From assembly GCA_934183135.1 (NCBI GenBank), contig CAKPRX010000096.1:1-7776 (forward strand): a stretch of 7,776 nt of DNA. Reading direction: 5' to 3'. Position numbers and translations under genes: made by a program. Source of the stretch: an uncultured Prevotella sp. (GTDB lineage: Bacteria > Bacteroidota > Bacteroidia > Bacteroidales > Bacteroidaceae). Below are positions 1 to 6,522 of this stretch, piece after piece (position 1 is the stretch's first letter; each line of letters starts with the position of its first letter). The notes under the pieces were generated by a model. The model was not told where the DNA came from. It ran no database searches and saw only the letters and a list, made by a program, of their open reading frames with translations.

Positions 1-649
1 CCGCGTGGTAGACAAGAACGGCAAGGAAATCTATAACTGCGGCGAAAGCAGCGAGCAGGTTATCCCCACCAAGAGTGCCTTCTTCATGCAGCAGCTCCTT
101 CAGGGCGGCATGCGCGAACCCGGCGGCACCTCCCAGCCCCTCTGGGGCTACGTTGGCGATGTCCGCGACACCGAGTTTGGCGGCAAGACGGGAACCTCTA
201 ACAACCACTCTGACGCCTGGTTCGTCGGCGTAAGTCCCAAGTTGGTCGTTGGCGCCTGGGTAGGCGGCGAGTATCGCTGTATCCACTTCCGCACCGGAGC
301 CCTGGGCCAAGGCAGCCGCACGGCTCTGCCCATCTGCGGCCTGTTCCTCCAGTCCGTGTTCAAAGACCCTGCCTTCCAGAAGTATCACGGCAAGTTCACC
401 AAGCCTACTGATACCGACATTACCCGCGACATGTACGAGTGTGCCAGCTATTACCAGAAAGCCAAGGTCGATACACTGTCAAAAGACAGCCTGGAACTGA
501 ACAGCGAGGAGATAATCCTGGACGAGAACGGCGAGCCCGTGCTTCAGAAACCAGAGAAGACCGAGGAACATACGCCTACCGAGCCTGGTTCCAAGGAGCA
601 TAAGCCCCACAAACCATCCGAACAGGCCATAAAGTTTGACGACCTATAA
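1..649 (+). CDS. Penicillin-binding protein 1A-type, C-terminal part (5' end outside window)
   Basis: This is the C-terminal end of a bifunctional class A PBP, which polymerises glycan strands and crosslinks stem peptides on the outer face of the inner membrane. The frame is open through the window's left edge (codon CGC at 2-4), so the gene is partial and no start should be assigned. The transpeptidase KTG box is at 185-193 in the context GGKTGTSNNHSDAWFVG, followed by the family's VVGAWVGGE strand and a conserved G-S-RTALPI-G-F stretch. The glycosyltransferase domain and the SxxK and SxN motifs must lie upstream. The last ~45 residues form a polar tail rich in P, E, K and H, probably disordered, ending in KFDDL. 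The stop TAA shares its last A with the ATG of the helicase gene, implying cotranscription and probably translational coupling. PBP1A is preferred over PBP1C because of the KTGTSN context. Confidence 0.9.
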   Translation, partial: RVVDKNGKEIYNCGESSEQVIPTKSAFFMQQLLQGGMREPGGTSQPLWGYVGDVRDTEFGGKTGTSNNHSDAWFVGVSPKLVVGAWVGGEYRCIHFRTGALGQGSRTALPICGLFLQSVFKDPAFQKYHGKFTKPTDTDITRDMYECASYYQKAKVDTLSKDSLELNSEEIILDENGEPVLQKPEKTEEHTPTEPGSKEHKPHKPSEQAIKFDDL

Positions 650-2412
650 TGGCCATGGCCCAGCAAGAGTCCATGGAGAGCATCAACACTGACAACCAGG
701 AATTTCAGAACGCCCTTCAGATACTCAACTTTACCCATCGCTCGCTTTTCCTTACCGGAAAAGCGGGCACGGGTAAGTCTACCTTTCTCCGCTACATCGC
801 CGCCACCACCAAAAAGAAGCACATCGTGCTGGCACCTACTGGTATAGCGGCTATTAATGCTGGCGGCTCCACCCTGCACAGCTTTTTCAAGTTGCCCTTT
901 CATCCCCTGCTCCCCAATGATAGTCAGTACAGCATACGCAACCTGCGCAAGACCATGAAGTACAATGGAGAGAAGTGCAAACTGCTACGCGAGGTAGAGC
1001 TTATCATCATCGATGAAATCAGTATGGTACGTGCCGACATCATCGACTTTGTCGACAAGGTTCTGCGCGTGTACAACCGCAACATGCGAGAGCCCTTTGG
1101 CGGCAAGCAGATGCTCTTTGTAGGCGACATATACCAGTTGGAGCCCGTAGTGCGCGACGATGACCGCCAGCTACTCCACCCCTTTTATCCCTCAGCTTTC
1201 TTCTTCGAAGCCAAGGTGTTCCAGCAGATGCAGTTAGTTAGCATAGAACTTACCAAGGTGTACCGGCAGAACGACCCCACCTTTATTGCACTGTTAGACC
1301 ACATCCGCACATCGGCCGTAACGGCTACCGACCTCTACACGCTCAATCAGCAAGTGGGCGCGCAGATAGATACCGCCGCCAACGGGCTGGCCATAACCCT
1401 GTCGACCCGCCGCGACACGGTAGACTATATCAACAGCACTCACCTCAGGGAACTGGAGGGCGAGCCCACCCTGTTTGAAGGAGCCATCGAGGGCGATTTT
1501 CCCGAAAACAACCTACCCTCGCCCCTGCACTTAGAGCTGAAAGTAGGCGCACAGGTACTCTTTGTGCGCAACGACAAGGAGAAACGGTGGGTAAATGGCA
1601 CCCTGGGTACCGTAACCGGATTTAGCGAAAATGAAGAAGATGGCCCCGCCACCATCCAGGTATGCACCGAAGATGGATCCGAGCTGGATGTAGAGCGCGA
1701 GATATGGGGCAACATCAAATACAGCTTCAATGAGAAAGAGCAGAAGATAGAGGAACAGACCATCGGTACTTTCAGACAGTTTCCGCTTCGCCTGGCCTGG
1801 GCCATCACGGTCCACAAGAGCCAGGGGCTCACCTTCCGTTATGTCAAGATAGACTTTTCGGGCGGTGTCTTCGCCGGCGGACAGACCTACGTGGCCCTTT
1901 CACGGTGTACCTCGCTCCAAGGCATCAGCCTGCAGAAGCCTATACGGCCCGAAGACATCTTCATCAAGTCTGAGGTAACCCGCTTTGCCCATACCTACAA
2001 CGACCAGCGCATCATCCATAGCGCCCTGGAACAGGGCAAGGCCGACAAGCAGTACTACGACACCGTGCAGGCTTTTGACCGGGGCGACCTACAAGGAGCC
2101 ATCGACAACTTCTTCCTGGCCATCCACAGCCGCTACGACATAGAGAAGCCTGCCGCCAAGCGCCTCATCCGTCGCAAACTCAGTATCATACAGCGCCAGC
2201 AGGCTGAGATAGACCACCTCAACGAGGTTATCCATCAGAAAGAGGCATATCTGAAAAAACTGGCCGTAGAATATGTTGTGATGGGACGCGAGTGCGAGAA
2301 TGAAGGGTTTCGTGAAGCTGCCATCCGCAACTTCGAGAAAGCCCTTGAGCTCTGCCCAGACATCCCCGAAGCTAAGCGCAGGCTCAAAAAATTAAGAAAG
2401 ACAAAAGGGTAA
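649..2412 (+). CDS. PIF1/RecD-like superfamily 1 DNA helicase with C-terminal TPR-like extension
   Basis: A 587-residue ATP-dependent helicase of the PIF1/RecD2 type (SF1B). Visible motifs: Walker A GKAGTGKS (37-44), APTGIAA (62-68), TLHSFF (75-80), Walker B IIIDEISM (119-126), motif III GDIYQLEP (159-166), VYRQ, and the C-terminal helicase motifs VHKSQGLTF (from 388) and YVALSR (414-419). Residues ~469-587 lie beyond the helicase core: one TPR-like unit (AFDRGDLQGAIDNFFLAI), a charged helical, probably coiled-coil segment, and a second TPR-like unit (NEGFREAAIRNFEKALELCPD). The likely role is unwinding forked, R-loop or G-quadruplex DNA, with the tail perhaps binding a partner; this is inferred from the family. 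The start overlaps the PBP stop (TAATG). A second in-frame ATG at 655 could be the true start. There is no Shine-Dalgarno sequence, as is usual in Bacteroidota. No truncation or missing motif is seen. Confidence 0.93.
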   Translation: MAMAQQESMESINTDNQEFQNALQILNFTHRSLFLTGKAGTGKSTFLRYIAATTKKKHIVLAPTGIAAINAGGSTLHSFFKLPFHPLLPNDSQYSIRNLRKTMKYNGEKCKLLREVELIIIDEISMVRADIIDFVDKVLRVYNRNMREPFGGKQMLFVGDIYQLEPVVRDDDRQLLHPFYPSAFFFEAKVFQQMQLVSIELTKVYRQNDPTFIALLDHIRTSAVTATDLYTLNQQVGAQIDTAANGLAITLSTRRDTVDYINSTHLRELEGEPTLFEGAIEGDFPENNLPSPLHLELKVGAQVLFVRNDKEKRWVNGTLGTVTGFSENEEDGPATIQVCTEDGSELDVEREIWGNIKYSFNEKEQKIEEQTIGTFRQFPLRLAWAITVHKSQGLTFRYVKIDFSGGVFAGGQTYVALSRCTSLQGISLQKPIRPEDIFIKSEVTRFAHTYNDQRIIHSALEQGKADKQYYDTVQAFDRGDLQGAIDNFFLAIHSRYDIEKPAAKRLIRRKLSIIQRQQAEIDHLNEVIHQKEAYLKKLAVEYVVMGRECENEGFREAAIRNFEKALELCPDIPEAKRRLKKLRKTKG

Positions 2413-2414
2413 AA

Positions 2415-2579
2415 AGCTGCTATCATGGCGTAGGTACCCAAGTCATTGACACCAACTGCCAAGAACACTCAGACGGCCACGAAAGACGCGAAGGCCATCA
2501 CGGCATATCCCCAATGGCCAGCCTTTACGTTTCTGATGCCTACTTCCTGCTTGGCTGCAATCTGACTGATGAAGCCCCC
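2415..2579 (-). pseudogene. Probable decayed fragment of a membrane-protein gene
   Basis: The 240-base gap between the convergent genes contains, on the - strand, a stretch that reads like real protein: GFISQIAAKQEVGIRNVKAG, then a hydrophobic run YAVMAFASFVAV, an in-frame TGA at 2471-2469, then VFLAVGVNDLGTYAMIAA in the same frame. The composition (two hydrophobic segments around a short loop with ND and GT) suggests an inner-membrane protein. A TAG at 2582-2580 closes the frame upstream, next to a run of six G (2575-2580). One extra G would join it to another open stretch beginning MTIGDIIGVGPV at 2620. I do not recognise the family. The call rests on protein-like composition alone, so chance translation of spacer DNA is possible. 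Confidence 0.3.
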
Positions 2580-2586
2580 CTACGAA

Positions 2587-2634
2587 CAGGCCCCACTCCG
2601 ATGATGTCCCCAATGGTCATCAGAGTGGGGCCTG
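2587..2634. terminator. Strong hairpin between convergent genes, probable bidirectional terminator
   Basis: Arms CAGGCCCCACTC (2587-2598) and GAGTGGGGCCTG (2623-2634) are perfect 12-base inverted complements. After a single C/A mismatch the stem continues with GATGA (2600-2604) pairing TCATC (2617-2621), leaving a loop of about 10-12 bases. It lies 18 bases beyond the stop of the zinc-ribbon gene and 174 bases beyond the helicase stop, where a terminator shared by convergent units is expected. Neither side has a U-tract, so it may instead protect 3' ends or only assist termination. Confidence 0.6.
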
Positions 2635-2652
2635 CCAGTGGCAGCAGTCTGC

Positions 2653-3762
2653 CTACTGCAGTATCTTGGTCATATTGAACGAGCTGATTTTCTGGTCAGC
2701 ACCTACCTTGGCCTTGATGAGATACTTAGCGTGCTTCTCCTTGCTCGGGTCGGTACGCTCAATGTCCTGCGACACCGAGAACTGAACCGTGTACTCGTAC
2801 TGGTCGTCGCCCACTTCCTTCTTGTCTATCTTGAAGTCGTTATTAAGGCGCCAGTTCATATTGGTGATGTCGTCCTTGTATATTTTCTTCATAAAGGTGA
2901 CCACATCCGACGGCGACGCATCGCTCTTGCCCAAGAACGAGTCGATAAAGGCAGCCACGGTACTCTTCAGGCCGTCCTCGTTCTTGGTGTTGATGCTCTG
3001 GAAGAAGTGGCGGAACAGCGTTACGATGAAATCCTTCTCCTGCGGCTGCACCGTGGTGGCCTGGGCCGACTTGAGTGCATCGTTGGCCTCATCCAGGTGT
3101 TCTCCGTTGGCATGCTCGTCTATATAGGTCTGATAGCCCAGGGCCGTATTGGTCTTCTGCGCCGTGGCCCAGTCTATAGAGTCTATCTTGTGCAGCGCTG
3201 TCTGCTGGTGTACGCTCTGGGGGTGGCTGTCCAGGTAAGCCTGGAGGGCAGCCTTAGACCCGCTGATGAGTGCATCGCTCCACTCGGCGTCAGCCATGCG
3301 CAGCTGTTCGAGACGCGACTCGATAGAATCGCGGTGCTCCTCGGGCGCACTGCCGTAAGTATCCAGATAGCTCTGCAGCACGGTAGGGTCGTCGCTGGTC
3401 ATGGCGTAAGCATAAGCCTCCTGTTCCTTGTTGCCCTGGGTCTGGCTCCAGAAGAAGAGTCCTCCGCCCACAATGATGATGGCCGCTATGATAGACACGA
3501 TAAGCGTGGTGCGACTCTTCTTGGGCTGCGGCTGCTGCTCGGCTGGCTGCTGGGGTGCCTGCTCGGTCGGCTGTGCCTGTACAGCAGACTCGGCCTGCCG
3601 GGGCCGATGACAATGAGGACAGGCGGGCTGGTCGCTGAAGTAAGCCTCGCCACACTGGGGACAAATAACGATACGCCCTGCTATTTCAACGCCACAGGAG
3701 GGGCACACGGGTGCTTTGTCACTTACTGAGTGTCCGCACTCAGGACATTTGATGATTGCCAT
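2653..3762 (-). CDS. Zinc-ribbon, single-pass membrane protein with helical repeats and NTF2-like C-terminal domain
   Basis: A 369-residue protein of unknown function. Four CPxC/H-type knuckles lie at the N-terminus (C6/C9, C20/C23, C34/C37, C48/C51), forming two zinc ribbons in the cytoplasm. A linker rich in Q, P and A (~55-82) precedes a transmembrane helix (~85-105). Outside are helical repeats marked by YLDTYG (132), YLDSHP (176) and YIDEHA (213), then an NTF2-like fold (~244-369) beginning DFIVTLFRHFFQSINTKNED. The start at 3762 (MAIIKCPECG) is chosen because the first knuckle follows at once. A longer open frame to 3849 would run into the lysozyme gene's coding end and adds no conserved sequence. 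It lies 22 bases after the GH25 stop, so it is probably cotranscribed with it; the leader is A/T-rich with AGAAAG before the ATG. Domain order resembles TcaA/YvbJ of Firmicutes, suggesting an envelope-sensing role (inference). Confidence 0.88.
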   Translation of the reverse strand: MAIIKCPECGHSVSDKAPVCPSCGVEIAGRIVICPQCGEAYFSDQPACPHCHRPRQAESAVQAQPTEQAPQQPAEQQPQPKKSRTTLIVSIIAAIIIVGGGLFFWSQTQGNKEQEAYAYAMTSDDPTVLQSYLDTYGSAPEEHRDSIESRLEQLRMADAEWSDALISGSKAALQAYLDSHPQSVHQQTALHKIDSIDWATAQKTNTALGYQTYIDEHANGEHLDEANDALKSAQATTVQPQEKDFIVTLFRHFFQSINTKNEDGLKSTVAAFIDSFLGKSDASPSDVVTFMKKIYKDDITNMNWRLNNDFKIDKKEVGDDQYEYTVQFSVSQDIERTDPSKEKHAKYLIKAKVGADQKISSFNMTKILQ

Positions 3763-3784
3763 AATCTTTCTATTTATTATTATA

Positions 3785-4471
3785 CTATCGATGTCTGAAA
3801 CGTATCTCGCGCAGCCGGTGGCTGCCCATAAACCGGCTCTTGTCCACATGGCCGTTCACCCCGTCTATATGGCCCTTGCCGGTGTACTGCCACATGGTAA
3901 TGTCGCGGCCGTCCTGCAGCACAGGCTCCCGGCGGGTGTACTGGGCTATCATAATCTTGTACTCGCCAAGCCTGTTCTGGAAATTCTGGTCGTAGAAGTT
4001 GGCGCCGGTATAGATAAGCGGCTTCTGGTGGTAAGCACGCTCCACGAGTTTAAGGAACTTGAATATGGAGTCAGCAAATTCCTCGGCGGGCAGTCCGCTG
4101 CGGGTCTCTATGTCTATCATGGGCAGCAGGTCCTGGTCGGCAGGCCGGCACTGAGCCATAAAGTTGCGCAGCTGCACCTCCTGGGGGATACGGGCACGGT
4201 AGAAGTGGTACGAGCCCACCTTGAGACCGTACTGATGGGCCAGTTCTATATTGCGCTTGTACTTGCTGTCTATGTTGTCGCCCCCCTCGGTGGCCTTGAG
4301 ATATACATAAGCCATCTTGGCGTTCTCGCCAATGGCTTCCCAGAACACATCGCCCTGGTAGTGGCTCATGTCTATACCGTGGATATGCGAACAGGTGTCC
4401 TCGCACTCTACCTGGGCACTTGCTGTCAGCCCCGAGAGCATGGCGAAGATGAATAATACGATACACTTCAT
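3785..4471 (-). CDS. Secreted GH25 lysozyme (N-acetylmuramidase)
   Basis: A glycoside hydrolase family 25 enzyme, which cleaves the beta-1,4 bond between MurNAc and GlcNAc in peptidoglycan. The 228 residues start with a signal peptide (MKCIVLFIFAML..., likely cut after ASA, residue 19), then form a single GH25 barrel. Diagnostic motifs: GIDMSHYQG (32-40) with the first family Asp (D34), YLKATEG (57-63), GSYHFY (86-91), the catalytic MIDIE (118-122; D120, E122), PLIYTG (151-156) and MWQYTG (193-198). C23 and C27 just after the signal could form a disulfide. There is no cell-wall-binding domain, so it is a minimal catalytic-domain enzyme of a kind common in Bacteroidota. It is first in a two-gene unit with the zinc-ribbon gene and has a consensus promoter immediately upstream (-7 box ends five bases before the ATG). 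The signal peptide requires this start; the next Met is residue 11. Confidence 0.95.
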   Translation of the reverse strand: MKCIVLFIFAMLSGLTASAQVECEDTCSHIHGIDMSHYQGDVFWEAIGENAKMAYVYLKATEGGDNIDSKYKRNIELAHQYGLKVGSYHFYRARIPQEVQLRNFMAQCRPADQDLLPMIDIETRSGLPAEEFADSIFKFLKLVERAYHQKPLIYTGANFYDQNFQNRLGEYKIMIAQYTRREPVLQDGRDITMWQYTGKGHIDGVNGHVDKSRFMGSHRLREIRFRHR

Positions 4472-4476
4472 AACTG

Positions 4477-4507
4477 CAAAGTTAGTGTAAGTCGGGATAA
4501 ATACAAA
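4477..4507 (-). promoter_or_regulatory. Bacteroidota-type sigma-70 promoter for the GH25 gene
   Basis: Reading the - strand, TTTG (4507-4504) is followed by exactly 19 bases and TAACTTTG (4484-4477), matching the Bacteroidota consensus TTTG / TAnnTTTG. An A/T-rich block (about 4508-4536) lies just upstream and could act as an UP-like element. The -7 box ends five bases before the start codon, so transcription should begin at or within a few bases of the ATG. Confidence 0.68.
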
Positions 4508-4542
4508 ATAAATTTATTTATTTTATTTTCTAAATTGCCACT

Positions 4543-4556
4543 GGCAGCGCCCTGCC
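4543..4556 (-). terminator. Small GC hairpin after the DUF1460 gene, possible weak terminator
   Basis: GGCAG (4543-4547) and CTGCC (4552-4556) can form a five-base stem with a four-base loop, beginning five bases after the amidase stop. The A/T-rich promoter region follows, but there is no clean U-tract. It could partly separate the upstream three-gene unit from the lysozyme unit. Evidence is weak and read-through is plausible. Confidence 0.27.
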
Positions 4557-4561
4557 CCTGC

Positions 4562-5422
4562 TCACTGTGCCTTCAGCCTTACCACCCTTATACCTGTCTG
4601 CGAGGGATGCTGGCGCATGTAGGCCCGCAGTGTCAGGGGCTCCTCTACCACCCGTCCGTGTATCTGCGAGGCGTTGAGCAGATGTAGCCCGTCGGTGTGC
4701 CAGACGGCTATGCCGATGTGCGAGGTGTCGAGCCCGCGCTTGGAGGTAAGTATGGCTATGATGTCGCCGCTATGGACCGTGGCGCGCATCAGGCGGCTGT
4801 TCAGTATCTTGTCCTTGGGGATATAGGGGTAGCGACGGCCCGTAAGCTGACGTTCCGTGCGCGCTATCTGGCTCACCCAGTCGGCATGGCCACTGAGCAT
4901 GGGATAGTACTGGGTATGGGTGGTCATATAGCTGACCGCCACCCGCTGTACGGCGGTAAAGGGCGGGTTGGGGGCGCTTATCTCGCGCACGTAGCCCTTG
5001 GCCGTATTAGACTCTATCCACGACGTAAAGTAATGGAGCCGCCCCGGATACGACACCACCCCACGCTGATAGCGCAGCTGCTGCAGGTAATGGCAGAAGC
5101 CGCCAAAGGTGTAGCGGCCGTGCGAGGCCGTGAGCGTAAGGGCGGTAACCGTCTCTACATACGTGGTACAGTCCAGCTGGCGCAGGTTGACCACCAGCCG
5201 CTCCGTGGCGTTCACCTCTAAGGTCTTGGCCACGTAGGGCCGGCCCGTGAGCTGCCGGGCAAAGAATATCATCAGGTCGGTTCCCGCCGGCTGCCTGCGT
5301 GCCTTGGCCAGCAGAGTGGTCACCGCGGTGCTGTCTTCACGGGTGTACTGCACCGTGGGGGCAGCCACGGCACACAGGGCCGTCAGCCCCACGGCCAAGA
5401 CAAGGAGTACTAATCGTTTCAT
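4562..5422 (-). CDS. DUF1460 family N-acetylmuramoyl-L-alanine amidase (NlpC/P60-like), exported
   Basis: A 286-residue member of the DUF1460 family, papain-like enzymes of the NlpC/P60 group; a characterised relative cuts the bond between MurNAc and L-alanine in muropeptides. A signal peptide (MKRLVLLVLAVGLTALC..., cut near residues 20-21) sends it to the periplasm. C17 is preceded by Leu, so it does not fit a lipobox. The catalytic Cys is C85 in LRQLDCTTYVET, and the catalytic His is H235 in DTSHIGIAVW. The following family segment reads LLNAS (248-252); from memory, relatives often have LxHASS here, so N250 may be a substitution worth checking. GRPYVAKTLE (60-69) and FTSWIESN are also typical. 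Its ATG overlaps the barrel gene's stop in an ATGA arrangement, so it is very likely translationally coupled to it. Length is normal for the family. Confidence 0.92.
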   Translation of the reverse strand: MKRLVLLVLAVGLTALCAVAAPTVQYTREDSTAVTTLLAKARRQPAGTDLMIFFARQLTGRPYVAKTLEVNATERLVVNLRQLDCTTYVETVTALTLTASHGRYTFGGFCHYLQQLRYQRGVVSYPGRLHYFTSWIESNTAKGYVREISAPNPPFTAVQRVAVSYMTTHTQYYPMLSGHADWVSQIARTERQLTGRRYPYIPKDKILNSRLMRATVHSGDIIAILTSKRGLDTSHIGIAVWHTDGLHLLNASQIHGRVVEEPLTLRAYMRQHPSQTGIRVVRLKAQ

Positions 5423-6498
5423 CGTCTGTCAAAGTTTAGTCCTACGTAGATATTGACACTGCCGAAAGTGTTGTTCGTCGAGAACTGGCTCTTACGGTAG
5501 TTGTATGAGTGGAAGATGGCATTGGCCCCGGCAAACCACCGGGTGTTGTTCCACACCACGCCGATGCGGGTGATGCCGTCCATATTGAACTTGTTAAGCG
5601 ATATGCTGCGAAACCAGTTGTCCGAGTTCCGGCTGTCGCCCTCGGTAACCTTGTAGGCCAGTGCCAGCGAGAGCGAGGCGTCCAGCAGCCAGTTGTGGGC
5701 AAACACCCAGTTGTACGCGTAGCCTCCCGAGATGGAGTAGTCCGAGTATTTTACGCGCGAGAGCAAATGCTGCTGCGGGTCTACGCCGTCAAAGAGCCCG
5801 TGGCCGGTATGGCGCTCCACTATCTGGCTCAGCTTCTGCCAGTCTACGTCCAGGCTGTGGCGCGTATAGCCTATGCCCGCAAGAAACGAGCCGGCGCTGC
5901 GCCGCTGCACGGTACTCTGGCTGTAGGCGGCAGGGTACGAGAACTTGCGGTGGTTGAAGATGTAGTACAGGTTGAACCCCTTGATGCTGGCCGAGATGCC
6001 GTCAAAGGGCAGATCCTTCAGGCAGGACGTGTCGATGCCGTCGCCCAGGTCTATGGAGCGTATCTTGTAGTCGTCGCCAGTCTTGCGGTAAAAGATGTCG
6101 ACCCCTATCTGGTTAGAGTAGAGGCTCAGGTTGAGGTCCTGCTTATGGTTGCTCTCGCGGAGATGCGATATATCGAACGTGTAACCCAGGAAAATCCAGC
6201 GCCAGCCAAAGTAAGGCCCCAACTTGACGCTTGGCTTGGGCGAGAAGACAAAATCGTGCCCCTGGCCACTACGCATGCGGTACACCTCGTAGGTATTGGT
6301 GTTCTGGGCCATCACCGCCAGGTTGTAGCGCTGCGGCTCCACGTAAGCCGTGTCTACCTGGCTGAAGCCCTTGACAAAACGGTACAGGGCCGCCACTACC
6401 CCCCTGCGGCGGGGAACGGTGTCGGCCGTGGCCTGGGCCTTCATGGCCTGTACGTGGGCCACGAGCAGCAGCAGGATGGTAAGACTACGGTAGTTCAT
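5419..6498 (-). CDS. DUF4421 family outer-membrane beta-barrel protein
   Basis: A 359-residue protein resembling the Bacteroidota-restricted DUF4421 family. The N-terminal signal peptide (MNYRSLTILLLLVAHVQAMKA, cut near residue 21) is followed by a short basic segment (PRRR) and then alternating hydrophobic/polar strands with Tyr, Trp and Phe at strand ends. Examples are KLGPYFGWRWIFLGYTFD, DLNLSLYSNQIGVDIFY and SISGGYAYNWVF; it ends in VNIYVGLNF. This is the pattern of an outer-membrane barrel whose last strand closes it. The substrate or function is unknown. It starts 24 bases after the oxidoreductase stop and overlaps the amidase gene by four bases, so the barrel and the periplasmic muropeptide amidase are made together. 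No Shine-Dalgarno is visible. The family assignment is from the overall pattern, not from a catalytic motif. Confidence 0.87.
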   Translation of the reverse strand: MNYRSLTILLLLVAHVQAMKAQATADTVPRRRGVVAALYRFVKGFSQVDTAYVEPQRYNLAVMAQNTNTYEVYRMRSGQGHDFVFSPKPSVKLGPYFGWRWIFLGYTFDISHLRESNHKQDLNLSLYSNQIGVDIFYRKTGDDYKIRSIDLGDGIDTSCLKDLPFDGISASIKGFNLYYIFNHRKFSYPAAYSQSTVQRRSAGSFLAGIGYTRHSLDVDWQKLSQIVERHTGHGLFDGVDPQQHLLSRVKYSDYSISGGYAYNWVFAHNWLLDASLSLALAYKVTEGDSRNSDNWFRSISLNKFNMDGITRIGVVWNNTRWFAGANAIFHSYNYRKSQFSTNNTFGSVNIYVGLNFDRR

Positions 6499-6522
6499 AG
6501 ATGGCTATTACGGTCGCGGGGG

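Noticed and set aside
2508..2616. Direct repeat TCCCCAATGG at 2508-2517 and 2607-2616
   Set aside because: Only ten bases and no target-site or element structure around it; one copy lies in the hairpin loop. Chance is sufficient.
3763..3849. Longer start for the zinc-ribbon protein at 3849
   Set aside because: It would overlap the end of the GH25 gene by 65 bases and add no conserved sequence; the ATG at 3762 is directly before the first zinc knuckle.
2638..4456. Long + strand open frames opposite the zinc-ribbon and GH25 genes
   Set aside because: The - strand products have zinc knuckles, a signal peptide and GH25 catalytic motifs, whereas the + strand frames show only low-complexity V/L/H-rich sequence.
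4562..5422. Lipoprotein signal in the DUF1460 protein
   Set aside because: C17 has Leu at the -1 position instead of Gly, Ala or Ser, so an ordinary signal peptide cut near residue 20 is more likely.
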